39,849 bases of DNA from an uncultured Sphingomonas sp. (GTDB lineage: Bacteria > Pseudomonadota > Alphaproteobacteria > Sphingomonadales > Sphingomonadaceae), in the NCBI GenBank assembly GCA_902806275.1, contig CADCVY010000107.1:1-39849 (forward strand), given 5' to 3'. The notes beneath the pieces are model-generated. The model saw only the letters and a program-made list of their open reading frames with translations, was not told where the DNA came from and ran no database searches. Position numbers and translations under genes: made by a program. Position 1 is the first letter of the stretch. Each line of letters opens with the position of its first letter. Positions 1-7,614 of the stretch are shown one piece after another.

Positions 1-972
1 CGAGGTCGCCTTGCCCTGCTGGTGCATGCGAAAGTGGCGGGTGACGGTTGCGTTCGCGGCCCCCGCTTCCACGATCTTGCCCTCGGGGGTCATCAAAACC
101 GACGTCATGAGGCCGAGGCTGCCGAAGCCCTGCGCAACCAGGTCCGACTGCACGTCGCCGTCATAATTCTTGCAGGCCCACACGAACTTGCCGCTCCACT
201 TGAGCGCGCTGGCGACCATGTCGTCGATCAGGCGGTGCTGATACTCGATCTTCGCTTCCGCGAACTTGTCCTTGAACTCGCTCTCGAAAATCTCTTCGAA
301 GATGTCCTTGAAGCGGCCGTCGTAGGCCTTGAGGATGGTGTTCTTCGTCGACAGGTACACGGGCCATCCGCGGTTCAACCCGTAGTTGAAGCTGGCTCGG
401 GCGAAGGCGCGGATGCTGTCGTCGAGATTGTACATGCCCATGGCGACGCCGGCTTCGGGGAAGTTGAACACTTCCTCCTCGATCACTTGGCCGTCCTCGC
501 CCTGCCAGCGCATGGTCAGCTTGCCCTTGCCGGGCACCTTGAAATCGGTCGCCTTATACTGGTCGCCAAAGGCATGGCGGCCGACCACGATCGGGTCGGT
601 CCAGCCGGGGATCAGGCGCGGGACGTTGGCGATCACGATCGGCTCGCGGAAGACGACGCCGTTGAGGATGTTGCGGATGGTGCCGTTGGGCGACTTCCAC
701 ATCTTCTTGAGGCCGAACTCCTCGACCCGGGCCTCATCGGGGGTGATGGTCGCGCATTTGACGCCGACGCCGTGCTCGCGAATGGCTTCGGCCGCTTCCA
801 CCGTGACCTTGTCGTCGGTGGCGTCACGGTTCTCGATCGACAGGTCGTAGTAGCGCAGGTCGATATCGAGGTAGGGCTGGATCAGCCGCTCGCGGATCCA
901 CTGCCAGATGATGCGGGTCATCTCGTCGCCATCGAGCTCGACGACGGGGTTATTCACCTTGATCTTGGCCAT
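1..972 (-). CDS. icd: NADP-dependent isocitrate dehydrogenase (3' end cut by window)
   Basis: TCA-cycle enzyme that oxidatively decarboxylates isocitrate to 2-oxoglutarate and makes NADPH; cytosolic homodimer. The 324 visible residues run from the ATG at 972 ([20 protein letters not shown]) to the window edge; the family is about 405 residues, so roughly 80 C-terminal residues are missing. Diagnostic blocks of the eukaryote-like IDH class are GDEMTRIIW near residue 15, [11 protein letters not shown] near 47, [46 protein letters not shown] and [11 protein letters not shown]. The segment that normally reads AAHGTVTRH in the cofactor-binding loop is AANATVTRH here (see findings). It diverges from psd across a gap of about 100 bp. 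The identification is secure. Confidence 0.95.
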   Translation of the reverse strand, partial: MAKIKVNNPVVELDGDEMTRIIWQWIRERLIQPYLDIDLRYYDLSIENRDATDDKVTVEAAEAIREHGVGVKCATITPDEARVEEFGLKKMWKSPNGTIRNILNGVVFREPIVIANVPRLIPGWTDPIVVGRHAFGDQYKATDFKVPGKGKLTMRWQGEDGQVIEEEVFNFPEAGVAMGMYNLDDSIRAFARASFNYGLNRGWPVYLSTKNTILKAYDGRFKDIFEEIFESEFKDKFAEAKIEYQHRLIDDMVASALKWSGKFVWACKNYDGDVQSDLVAQGFGSLGLMTSVLMTPEGKIVEAGAANATVTRHFRMHQQGKATS

Positions 973-1002
973 GCGTTTCCCTGCCTCGTGGGTTCGGGCG
1001 GG

Positions 1003-1031
1003 GCCTTAGGATGGAGCCTGCTGGCAGGCAA
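1003..1031 (-). promoter_or_regulatory. candidate icd promoter
   Basis: On the minus strand TTGCCT (1031-1026) is followed after exactly 17 nt by TAAGGC (1008-1003), about 30 nt upstream of the icd ATG. The G-rich -10 resembles the TAGGGS -10 boxes seen before rpsB and rpmE. This is pattern inference only. Confidence 0.35.
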
Positions 1032-1074
1032 CCGCAGCGTTGTATGGACTAGGGAGCGACAGTAAGGAACGCGG

Positions 1075-1812
1075 ATGCCCGCACTCGAGAAACCCGACGG
1101 CCCGCTCACGACCAATGTGAAGTGGCGTTTTCCTTCCGTTCACCCGGAGGGTCGCAAATATCTCGTGATCGCCGCCGGCATCACGTTCCTGACCTATACC
1201 CTCATCAGCCACTTCCTCGGTTGGCTGCTGGTCGGTGTCACGATGTGGGTCGCAACCTTCTTCCGCGATCCGGTGCGCACCACGCCGCGCGGCGACAATC
1301 TGCTCGTCGCGCCGGCCGACGGGCTGATCACCATGATTGTCAAGGTGCCGCCACCGCCGGAGCTTCGCGGGCCTGAGGCGCTGTCCGACAGCGAATATAC
1401 GCGCGTGTCGATTTTCATGAGCGTGTTCGACGTCCACATCAACCGCTCGCCGATCAATGGCCGCATCAAGCGGGTCGCCTATGTGCCTGGCAAGTTCATC
1501 AACGCCGACCTCGACAAGGCCAGCGAGGACAATGAGCGCCAGCACTTCCTGGTCGAGGGCAACAACGGGGTGCGCGTCGGCTTCACCCAGATCGCCGGCC
1601 TGGTTGCCCGCCGCATCCTCGCCTTTGTCCGCGAAGGCGATGCGGTGGAAGCGGGGCAGCGGATCGGTTTGATCCGGTTCGGCAGCCGCGTCGACGTTTA
1701 CCTTCCTGCGGGAACGGGCCCGCGCGTCCTCCTCGGGCAGCGCTCGATTGCCGGCGAGACGGTGATCGGCGAAATCGGCATCGACCCGGCCCTGATCGGG
1801 ACCAGCCAGTGA
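1075..1812 (+). CDS. psd: phosphatidylserine decarboxylase proenzyme
   Basis: Decarboxylates phosphatidylserine to phosphatidylethanolamine, the last step of PE synthesis, at the inner membrane. The 245 residues match the short PSD class. A hydrophobic segment lies at about residues 29-63, followed by FFRDPVR and the APADG motif. The self-cleavage site is Gly203-Ser204 within [11 protein letters not shown]; in this family cleavage there turns the Ser into the catalytic pyruvoyl group of the alpha chain. The ATG at 1075 follows AGTAAGGAACGCGG, a plausible ribosome-binding site. The stop overlaps the pssA GTG start by 4 nt, so the enzyme is translationally coupled to the one that makes its substrate. 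Confidence 0.95.
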   Translation: MPALEKPDGPLTTNVKWRFPSVHPEGRKYLVIAAGITFLTYTLISHFLGWLLVGVTMWVATFFRDPVRTTPRGDNLLVAPADGLITMIVKVPPPPELRGPEALSDSEYTRVSIFMSVFDVHINRSPINGRIKRVAYVPGKFINADLDKASEDNERQHFLVEGNNGVRVGFTQIAGLVARRILAFVREGDAVEAGQRIGLIRFGSRVDVYLPAGTGPRVLLGQRSIAGETVIGEIGIDPALIGTSQ

Positions 1813-2654
1813 CAGCCGAGGCGGAACCGCGCGGGATCCCGTTCCGCGCGCTGGTTCCGAACGCCATCACCGCGGTGGCGCTGTGCATGGGGCTGACTGG
1901 CGTCAGCTTTGCGATCGGCGGCGAGTGGGAAAAGGCGCTCGGCTCCGTCGTGCTTGCGGGCGTCCTCGACGGTCTGGACGGGCGGATCGCGCGGCTGCTC
2001 CGCGCGCAGAGCAGGTTCGGCGCCGAACTCGACTCCCTTGCCGACAATATAGCGTTCGGCACCGCGCCGGCGCTGATCCTTTTTCTGTGGTCGCTGCAGA
2101 CGGCACCGCGCTTCGGGTGGATCGCGGCGCTGGCTCTGGCGGTGTGCTGCGCGCTGCGGCTGGCGCGGTTCAACGCCCGCATGGATGCTGCCGAGCAGCC
2201 GCACAAATCGGCCAACTTCAACACCGGCGTGCCGGCGCCCGCCGGCGCGGGCCTGGCGTTCGTCCCGGTCTATTTGTGGCTGATCACCGGCAATGACCTG
2301 TTCCGGCAGTGGCCGCTGGTGATGGCGTGGACGCTGTTCATCGCAATGCTGATGATCTCCAGCATCCCGACGTACAGCTGGTCCAGCATGCGGGTCAGGA
2401 GCAGCTGGCGGCTGTTCGCGCTGGCGGGGATTGCGCTGGTAGGCGCGGCTCTGATCCGGGCGCCTTGGCATACGCTGGCGCTGATCTCCGCGGTTTATCT
2501 CGTCGTGATCCCGTTCAGCCTGGCCGGCTACGCCAAAGTCAGGCGGCGTCGCGCCACTGCGGGCGGGCGCGCATCGGCGTCGCCATCCACGTCCGCGTCC
2601 GGAGCCGTGCCGGCGCAAAGCCGAGCCGCGGGCCCATCTGGGATTGGCCCCTAA
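1809..2654 (+). CDS. pssA: CDP-diacylglycerol--serine O-phosphatidyltransferase
   Basis: Makes phosphatidylserine from CDP-diacylglycerol and L-serine; polytopic inner-membrane enzyme. The CDP-alcohol phosphatidyltransferase signature is complete: D54, D57-G58, A61-R62, G71, D75 and D79 in [12 protein letters not shown]...GAELDSLAD. Several hydrophobic helices follow. The GTG start at 1809 overlaps the psd stop (GTGA). The last 35-40 residues, after [13 protein letters not shown], are a low-complexity Ala/Ser/Gly/Pro tail that lies entirely over a convergent small gene on the other strand. The tail was probably gained by read-on into that gene and is unlikely to be catalytic. Confidence 0.93.
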   Translation: MTAEAEPRGIPFRALVPNAITAVALCMGLTGVSFAIGGEWEKALGSVVLAGVLDGLDGRIARLLRAQSRFGAELDSLADNIAFGTAPALILFLWSLQTAPRFGWIAALALAVCCALRLARFNARMDAAEQPHKSANFNTGVPAPAGAGLAFVPVYLWLITGNDLFRQWPLVMAWTLFIAMLMISSIPTYSWSSMRVRSSWRLFALAGIALVGAALIRAPWHTLALISAVYLVVIPFSLAGYAKVRRRRATAGGRASASPSTSASGAVPAQSRAAGPSGIGP

Positions 2655-2760
2655 GGGCAGCGCCGATCTTGCCCCCGCTCTCCTCGAGCAGCTTCGCACC
2701 TAACACCACCAACATCCACAACGTGGCCAGGAAGACGAGCGTGCCGAGAGCTGCAATCAT
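2539..2760 (-). CDS. small single-pass membrane protein, possibly SOS-regulated
   Basis: A 73-residue protein of unknown function. Residues 2-23 ([20 protein letters not shown]) form one strongly hydrophobic helix, followed by an amphipathic stretch ([19 protein letters not shown]) and a basic tail ending [10 protein letters not shown]. The start is well supported: GAAGGA lies 9 nt before the ATG at 2760. The 3' half overlaps the tail of pssA by 116 bp, convergently. Upstream is a TTGACA promoter with a GTTC-N7-GTTC motif between its -35 and -10 boxes. In Caulobacter, SOS-induced small membrane proteins of this general layout (SidA) block cell division; extending that role here is inference from layout, since no sequence homology to SidA is visible. 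Confidence 0.7.
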   Translation of the reverse strand: MIAALGTLVFLATLWMLVVLGAKLLEESGGKIGAALRGQSQMGPRLGFAPARLRTRTWMATPMRARPQWRDAA

Positions 2761-2842
2761 AAAATCTTATCCTTCGTTACGCCCCCAACTCAGCCGGACA
2801 TGCTTTGTTCCGGAGCGATGGTGCATCTGGTTGATGGGGAAC

Positions 2843-2871
2843 AGTGTTCGCGTTATGTTCTCTTCTGTCAA
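2843..2871 (-). promoter_or_regulatory. candidate SOS promoter with LexA box
   Basis: Reading the minus strand, TTGACA (2871-2866) and AACACT (2848-2843) are 17 nt apart. Between and partly over them lies GAACATAACGCGAAC (2860-2846). Its plus-strand form is GTTC-N7-GTTC, the LexA operator defined in Caulobacter, Rhodobacter and Rhizobium. The predicted transcript has a leader of about 75 nt before the small membrane protein gene at 2760. One such motif per 40 kb is expected by chance, so its placement inside the promoter is the main support. Confidence 0.55.
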
Positions 2872-2899
2872 GCGGATCGTTGTGGCCGGGCCGCAAAGG

Positions 2900-2928
2900 T
2901 TGAAAGCACCGCGGCCTTCAGCTAGGGG
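2900..2928 (+). promoter_or_regulatory. candidate rpsB promoter
   Basis: TTGAAA (2900-2905), 17 nt, TAGGGG (2923-2928), in the context GCTAGGGGCGCG. The rpmE promoter candidate at 18209 has the same spacing and the same GCTAGGG-S-CGCG surround, which strengthens both. Confidence 0.45.
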
Positions 2929-3025
2929 CGCGGCATCCCACAGGCGGAAGCATACATACCGGTGCTCTGAATCTCGGTTCAGGGTTGCTCGCTACCGCCG
3001 AGGCACAACCGGAAGGAGAAGACCT
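2929..3025 (+). other. rpsB 5' leader
   Basis: About 95 nt of untranslated leader lie between the predicted promoter and the rpsB ATG. A small hairpin CTGAA/TTCAG (2967-2971 with 2978-2982) is visible, and the strong ribosome-binding site GGAAGGAGAA (3011-3020) ends the leader. S2 represses its own mRNA in E. coli, so a regulatory role is possible, but I do not recognise a known leader motif here. Confidence 0.3.
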
Positions 3026-3799
3026 ATGGCGGCTACTGTCGTCACCATGCAGCAATTGCTCGAAGCCGGAGCCCACTTCGGCCACCAGACCCACCGCTGG
3101 AACCCCAAGATGAAGCCGTACATCTTCGGCGATCGTAACGGGGTGCACATCATCGACTTGTCGCAAAGCGTGCCCTTGTTCGCGCGAGCGCTCGACTTCG
3201 TGCAGCAGACCGTCGCCCGCGGCGGCAAGGTGCTGTTCGTCGGCACCAAGCGCCAGGCGCAAGACGCGATGGCGGAAGCCGCGCAGACCAGCGGCCAGCA
3301 CTTCGTCAACCACCGCTGGCTCGGCGGTATGCTGACCAATTGGAAGACGATCTCCAACTCGATCAAGCGCCTGAAGAGCCTCGAGGAGCAGCTGTCGGGT
3401 GACACTGCCGGCCTGACCAAGAAGGAGGTGCTGCAGCTCACCCGCGAACGCGACAAGCTGGAGAAGAGTCTGGGCGGCATCCGCGACCTTGGCGGCCTGC
3501 CGGACGTCATGTTCGTGGTGGACACCAACAAGGAAGAGCTGGCCATCAAGGAAGCCAACGTGCTCGGCATCCCGGTCGTTGCGATCCTCGACTCCAACAG
3601 CGACCCGAGCGGCATCGCTTTCCCGGTCCCCGGCAATGACGACGCCAGCCGCGCCATCCGCCTGTACTGCGACGCCATCGCCCAGGCCGTTGGCGAGGGC
3701 CGTTCCGGCAATGCCCAGGCCCGCGGGCAGGACATTGGCAGCATGACCGAGCCGCCCGTCGAGGTGTCGCTGGCGCGGGCCGAAGCCGCGGTCGCTTAA
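3026..3799 (+). CDS. rpsB: 30S ribosomal protein S2
   Basis: Structural protein of the small subunit, positioned between head and body and needed for S1 binding. The 257 residues begin [20 protein letters not shown], with the S2 hallmarks [13 protein letters not shown] near residue 17, [24 protein letters not shown] and the [21 protein letters not shown] block. The open frame continues far upstream without a stop, but the ATG at 3026 is fixed by the GGAAGGAG site and by family length. It is followed by tsf after a 98-bp spacer filled by a palindromic repeat. Confidence 0.98.
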   Translation: MAATVVTMQQLLEAGAHFGHQTHRWNPKMKPYIFGDRNGVHIIDLSQSVPLFARALDFVQQTVARGGKVLFVGTKRQAQDAMAEAAQTSGQHFVNHRWLGGMLTNWKTISNSIKRLKSLEEQLSGDTAGLTKKEVLQLTRERDKLEKSLGGIRDLGGLPDVMFVVDTNKEELAIKEANVLGIPVVAILDSNSDPSGIAFPVPGNDDASRAIRLYCDAIAQAVGEGRSGNAQARGQDIGSMTEPPVEVSLARAEAAVA

Positions 3800-3802
3800 G
3801 CG

Positions 3803-3884
3803 GCGCTGTGCTCCTGCTGAGGCAGGAGTCCAGTACCTATATTCATCCGAGAAGTGACTGGGCCCCTGCCTCCGCAGGGGCACA
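3803..3884 (+). repeat. dispersed intergenic palindromic repeat, copy A
   Basis: Two perfect 7-bp hairpins with 4-nt loops: CTCCTGC/GCAGGAG (3811-3817 with 3822-3828) and CCCCTGC/GCAGGGG (3863-3869 with 3874-3880). They are joined by an outer pairing of TCCAGT (3829-3834) with ACTGGG (3857-3862), giving a branched fold. A diverged second copy lies at 32402-32480 in this window. The element fills the rpsB-tsf spacer and is probably transcribed with it. Confidence 0.8.
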
Positions 3885-3897
3885 AGGAGAACGAGAA

Positions 3898-4866
3898 ATG
3901 GCTGAGATCACCGCTGCTTCGGTGAAGGAGCTGCGCGAGCGCACCGGCGCCGGCATGATGGACTGCAAAAAGGCGCTCGCCGAGAACAACGGCGAGATGG
4001 AAGCCTCGATCGACTGGCTGCGCGCCAAGGGCCTGGCTGCGGCCGCCAAAAAGGCGGGCCGCACGGCCGCCGAGGGCCTGGTCGGGGTTGCCGTCGAAGG
4101 CACGCGCGGCGCGGTCGTCGAGGTCAATTCCGAGACCGACTTCGTCGCCAAGAACGAGCAGTTTCAGGTGTTCGTCGGCAATGTCGCGCGACTGGCGCTG
4201 CAGCATGGGTCCGATGTCGGGGCCCTGGGCGCTGGCCAATACCCGGGCGGCGGCACCGTCGCCGAGAAGCTGACTGACAACATCGCGACCATCGGTGAGA
4301 ACCAGTCGCTCCGCCGCGCCGCTTTGCTTGAGGTCGGCGAGGGTGTCGTCGTGCCGTACGTCCACAATGCGGTCGCGCCCGGCATGGGCAAGATCGGCGT
4401 GCTGGTTGCGCTTGAGAGCGCAGCAGCTCCGGAGACTCTGACCGCGCTTGGCAAGCAGATCGCCATGCATGTCGCCGCCGCGCACCCGATGGCGCTGACG
4501 GCGGAAGAGCTGCCGGCCGAACTCATCGAGCGCGAGCGTGCGATCGCGATGGAAAAGGCGCGCGAAAGCGGCAAGCCGCAGAACATCGTCGAGAAGATGG
4601 TCGAGGGCGGGCTGGCCAAGTTCCGCAAGGAGCATGCTTTGCTGACCCAATTGTTCGTGATCGATGGCAAGACGCCAGTCGCCGAGGTCGTGGCGGCTGC
4701 CGCCAAAGACGCCGCCACGGGTATCGCGCTGACCGGCTTTGTCCGCTTTCAGCTCGGGGAGGGCATCGAGAAGAAGGTCGACGACTTCGCTGCGGAGGTT
4801 GCTGCCGCGGCTGGGACCAACAAGCCTGTCCTGAGCGGAGCCGAAGGGGCCGAGCCGGTCACCTGA
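3898..4866 (+). CDS. tsf: translation elongation factor Ts
   Basis: Guanine-nucleotide exchange factor that regenerates EF-Tu-GTP. The 322 residues start [27 protein letters not shown] (UBA-like N-domain), then [13 protein letters not shown] (the TDF motif that displaces Mg from EF-Tu) near residue 80, then the dimerisation domain. The ATG at 3898 has AAGGAGAACGAGAA upstream. The family normally ends shortly after EVAAAAG; here about a dozen extra residues ([15 protein letters not shown]) follow, whose DNA resembles a dispersed repeat (separate entry). Cotranscribed with rpsB, as in most bacteria. Confidence 0.97.
   Translation: MAEITAASVKELRERTGAGMMDCKKALAENNGEMEASIDWLRAKGLAAAAKKAGRTAAEGLVGVAVEGTRGAVVEVNSETDFVAKNEQFQVFVGNVARLALQHGSDVGALGAGQYPGGGTVAEKLTDNIATIGENQSLRRAALLEVGEGVVVPYVHNAVAPGMGKIGVLVALESAAAPETLTALGKQIAMHVAAAHPMALTAEELPAELIERERAIAMEKARESGKPQNIVEKMVEGGLAKFRKEHALLTQLFVIDGKTPVAEVVAAAAKDAATGIALTGFVRFQLGEGIEKKVDDFAAEVAAAAGTNKPVLSGAEGAEPVT
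4825..4860 (+). repeat. repeat-derived 3' end of tsf
   Basis: The segment containing TGTCCTGAGCGGAGCCGAAG (4827-4846) encodes PVLSGAEG. I recognise this as the translation of a short dispersed repeat common in Sphingomonadaceae genomes (core GTCCTGAGCG-AGTCGAAGG). Only one copy is in this window, so the assignment rests on recalled knowledge. Confidence 0.5.
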
Positions 4867-4888
4867 GCATCTAGGCAGTTGGAAAATG

Positions 4889-4922
4889 GGGCGGGCGCGT
4901 TAAAGCGTGCTCGCCCTTTTTT
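4889..4922 (+). terminator. rho-independent terminator after tsf
   Basis: GGGCGGGCGCGT (4889-4900) pairs with GCGTGCTCGCCC (4905-4916) over 12 bp with three G-T wobbles and a TAAA loop, followed directly by six T (4917-4922). It separates rpsB-tsf from pyrH, whose ATG is only 30 nt further on. Confidence 0.85.
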
Positions 4923-4952
4923 CGCATCCGCGCGCCCCGAGGATCCTCCCGC

Positions 4953-5675
4953 ATGACCCGTCCCCGCTTCAATCGCATCCTGCTGAAGCTCTCGGGCGAG
5001 GCATTGATGGGGCAGGGGCAGTTCGGTCTCGATCCTGACGCCGTTGCCGGCCTTGCCAGCGAGATCGCGGCGGCGAAGCAGCTTTGTCCCGAACTGTGTT
5101 TGGTGGTCGGCGGCGGCAATATCTTCCGCGGCATGGCCGCCGCGGCCAAAGGCTTCGACCGCGCCAGCGCCGACTACATGGGCATGCTCGCGACCGTGAT
5201 GAACGCGCTCGCCTTGCAGAACGCGCTGGAAAAGGTCGGCGTCGACACCCGCGTGCAGTCCGCCATCCCGATGGCCAGCGTCAGTGAGCCCTACATCCGC
5301 CGCCGTGCGCTCCGCCACATCGAAAAGGGCCGCATCGTCCTATTCGCTGCCGGTACCGGCAACCCCTATTTCACGACCGACACGGCGGCTGCCCTGCGTG
5401 CCGCGGAGATGGGATGCGATGCCTTGTTCAAGGGCACCAGCGTTGACGGCGTCTACACTGCCGATCCTAAGACGGATGCGGCGGCGCAGCGCTACGATCG
5501 GCTGAGCTACGACCGCGTGCTCGGCGACAACCTCAAGGTCATGGACGCCGCCGCCGTGGCGCTGTGCCGCGACAACAATATCCCGATCGTCGTGTTCAAC
5601 GTCCGTCAGTCCGGCAACCTTGCCGAAGTGCTGGCCGGCCGCGGAACCGCGACGATCGTTCAGAACGGAGAGTGA
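4953..5675 (+). CDS. pyrH: uridylate kinase (UMP kinase)
   Basis: Phosphorylates UMP to UDP in de novo pyrimidine synthesis; hexameric cytosolic enzyme of the amino-acid-kinase fold, unrelated to eukaryotic UMP/CMP kinases. The 240 residues match the family. Landmarks: [13 protein letters not shown] at the N-terminus (phosphate binding), [10 protein letters not shown] near 50, [34 protein letters not shown] and [13 protein letters not shown] near 160. It sits 30 nt after the tsf terminator and 3 nt before frr, the usual neighbour order. There is little room for a promoter of its own, so its expression probably depends on read-through or a promoter inside tsf. Confidence 0.97.
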   Translation: MTRPRFNRILLKLSGEALMGQGQFGLDPDAVAGLASEIAAAKQLCPELCLVVGGGNIFRGMAAAAKGFDRASADYMGMLATVMNALALQNALEKVGVDTRVQSAIPMASVSEPYIRRRALRHIEKGRIVLFAAGTGNPYFTTDTAAALRAAEMGCDALFKGTSVDGVYTADPKTDAAAQRYDRLSYDRVLGDNLKVMDAAAVALCRDNNIPIVVFNVRQSGNLAEVLAGRGTATIVQNGE

Positions 5676-5678
5676 CAC

Positions 5679-6239
5679 ATGACTGCAACCGCCGACACGG
5701 CTGACCTCAAGCGGCGCATGCATGGCGCTGTTGATGCTCTGAAGCACGACCTTAGCGGGCTGCGTACCGGCCGCGCTTCGACGGCCCTGCTCGATCCGGT
5801 GCAGGTGGAGGTGTACGGCGCCAACATGCCGCTCAACCAGGTGGCGACGGTATCGGTGCCTGAAGCGCGCTTGATCTCCGTGCAGGTCTGGGACCGCTCG
5901 AACGTCGGGCCAGTTGAAAAGGCGATCCGCGCCGCCGGTCTCGGCCTCAATCCCGTCACCGATGGGCAGATGATCCGACTGCCCATCCCGGAACTGACCG
6001 AAGAGCGGCGCAAGGAGCTTGCCAAGCTGGTCGGCCAGTATGCGGAAAAGGCGCGCATTGCCGTGCGCAACGTCCGCCGCGACGGCATGGACGGGCTGAA
6101 GCAGGCCGAGAAGAAGCACGAGATCAGCGAGGACGAGCGCAAGCGCCTGGAGACTGAGGTGCAGAAGCTGACCGACGACACGATCAAGGAGATTGATGAA
6201 GCAGCGGGCACCAAGGAAAAGGAAATCCTCAACAAGTGA
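5679..6239 (+). CDS. frr: ribosome recycling factor
   Basis: Works with EF-G to split the post-termination ribosome from mRNA. The 186 residues have the standard length and form the long three-helix bundle plus a small beta domain. Recognisable blocks: LRTGRAST near residue 27 (the conserved RTGRAS loop), [33 protein letters not shown] near 105 and the C-terminal helix ending EKEILNK. The ATG at 5679 follows GGAGAGTGACAC (site partly inside the pyrH end). The stop overlaps the uppS GTG by 4 nt. Confidence 0.97.
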   Translation: MTATADTADLKRRMHGAVDALKHDLSGLRTGRASTALLDPVQVEVYGANMPLNQVATVSVPEARLISVQVWDRSNVGPVEKAIRAAGLGLNPVTDGQMIRLPIPELTEERRKELAKLVGQYAEKARIAVRNVRRDGMDGLKQAEKKHEISEDERKRLETEVQKLTDDTIKEIDEAAGTKEKEILNK

Positions 6240-6985
6240 CCCCTGCCGCCGCGCCGGACCAGCCCGAGCAGTCGCGGGACGGCAGTGGATCGGTCCCTCG
6301 CCACGTCGCGATCATCATGGATGGCAACGGCCGCTGGGCGAAGCAGCGGGGCCTGCCGCGCGTGGCGGGTCACAAGGCCGGCGCGGAGGCGGTACGCCGG
6401 ACTATGCAGGCCGCCGTCGATCATGGCGTCGAGGTCCTGACGCTGTACGCTTTCTCGTCGGAGAACTGGCGGCGGAGCTCGGAAGAGATTGCCGACCTCA
6501 CCGGCTTGATGCGCTTTTATCTCGAGCGCGAGCTGGCCACCCTGCAGAAAGAAAACGTCCGCCTGAAGCTGATCGGCGATTGCTCGGCGTTCGGCCCGGA
6601 TCTCGCCCGGCAACTCGGCAAGGCGCTCGAGCGCACCGCCGGCAACCAGCGGCTCACCCTGGTCGTAGCGCTGAACTACGGTTCGCGCGCGGAGATTGCG
6701 GCCGCTGCTCGCCGGGTGGCGCACAAGGTGGCGGCGGGAGAACTCGACCCCCATACTGTCGACGAGCACAACCTCGAATGCGAGCTGCAGACGCACGGCC
6801 TCCCCGAGCTCGACCTGCTGATCCGCACGTCCGGCGAAGTGCGCTTGTCCAACTTCCTGCTGTGGCAGGCGGCTTATGCCGAGTTGGTCTTCAGCGACGT
6901 GCTCTGGCCCGATTTTGGCGAGCGCGCGTTCGCCGATGCGCTCGAGCAGTTCGCGGGACGGCAGCGGCGGTTCGGCGGGCGGTGA
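6236..6985 (+). CDS. uppS: undecaprenyl diphosphate synthase (cis-prenyltransferase)
   Basis: Adds isopentenyl units to farnesyl diphosphate to make the C55 lipid carrier for peptidoglycan and surface glycans. The 249 residues include the signature [17 protein letters not shown], with catalytic Asp29 and the phosphate-binding [14 protein letters not shown]; the FSSENWRR block; and the C-terminal [25 protein letters not shown] motif. The GTG start at 6236 overlaps the frr stop. Residues 1-22 before the core are Pro/Gln-rich and variable, so a slightly later start is possible, but the overlap favours this one. It ends overlapping cdsA by 4 nt. Confidence 0.95.
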   Translation: MTPAAAPDQPEQSRDGSGSVPRHVAIIMDGNGRWAKQRGLPRVAGHKAGAEAVRRTMQAAVDHGVEVLTLYAFSSENWRRSSEEIADLTGLMRFYLERELATLQKENVRLKLIGDCSAFGPDLARQLGKALERTAGNQRLTLVVALNYGSRAEIAAAARRVAHKVAAGELDPHTVDEHNLECELQTHGLPELDLLIRTSGEVRLSNFLLWQAAYAELVFSDVLWPDFGERAFADALEQFAGRQRRFGGR

Positions 6986-7614
6986 GCGAGCTTCTGGTAC
7001 GAAGCCTCTCGGGCGTGGTGATGGTTGCGCTGGCGCTCGGGGCGGCGATCAAGGGCGGCAATGTATTTGCGGTTCTGGTCGCCGCGATTGCGGCCATCAT
7101 GTACTATGAGTGGAGCCGGATCGTCCGCGGCTGGGGCGTGGCGTGGCACATCGGCGGCTTCTTCTATGCCCTGGTTCCGGCGCTGGCGCTGCTGTGGCTG
7201 CGCGAGCGAGACCTGCACGGGCTGTTCCTGATCATGTGGGTATTCATCGTCACCTGGTCGGTCGACATTGGCGGATACGTGTTCGGCAGGCGCTTCGGTC
7301 GTCGCAAGCTGGCCCCCGCGCTCAGCCCCAACAAAACCTTCGAAGGTCTTTATGGCGGCGTCGGAGCTGCTACCCTGCTCGGTGGAGCGTGGGCGCTTCT
7401 CACCGGGCTGGGGCCGGCGTTGCTTGTGCTCGCCCCGGTGCTGGGAGTCGCGGCGCAGGCCGGCGACCTGTTCGAAAGCGGGATGAAGCGGCGGGCAGGA
7501 GTCAAGGATTCGGGCGCCTGGCTGCCCGGCCACGGCGGCCTGCTCGACCGGCTCGACGGGCTTGTCCCGGTGGCCGTCTTCACTGCCGCTGCCCACGTCG
7601 GCGGCCTAACATGA
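6982..7614 (+). CDS. cdsA: phosphatidate cytidylyltransferase (CDP-diglyceride synthase)
   Basis: Makes CDP-diacylglycerol from CTP and phosphatidic acid, the precursor used by pssA elsewhere in this window. The 210 residues are mostly transmembrane, with about six helices, shorter than the E. coli enzyme but typical for alphaproteobacteria. The family signature near the C-terminus is intact: MKRRAGVKDSGAWLPGHGG followed by LLDRLDG, including the K-D and H-G-G metal and substrate residues. The frame is open far upstream into uppS; the GTG at 6982, overlapping the uppS stop (GTGA), gives the right length and a sensible N-terminus ([10 protein letters not shown]). It overlaps dxr by 4 nt. Confidence 0.94.
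   Translation: MSELLVRSLSGVVMVALALGAAIKGGNVFAVLVAAIAAIMYYEWSRIVRGWGVAWHIGGFFYALVPALALLWLRERDLHGLFLIMWVFIVTWSVDIGGYVFGRRFGRRKLAPALSPNKTFEGLYGGVGAATLLGGAWALLTGLGPALLVLAPVLGVAAQAGDLFESGMKRRAGVKDSGAWLPGHGGLLDRLDGLVPVAVFTAAAHVGGLT

Noticed and set aside
22-1065. Open frame of 347 codons on the plus strand over icd
   Set aside because: It is the antisense shadow of a clearly recognisable isocitrate dehydrogenase; the peptide is a His/Asp/Leu/Val-rich reverse reading with no domain.
2309-3025. N-terminal extension of rpsB by about 240 codons
   Set aside because: The extension runs through pssA in another frame and through the promoter region. S2 length and the GGAAGGAG site fix the start at 3026.
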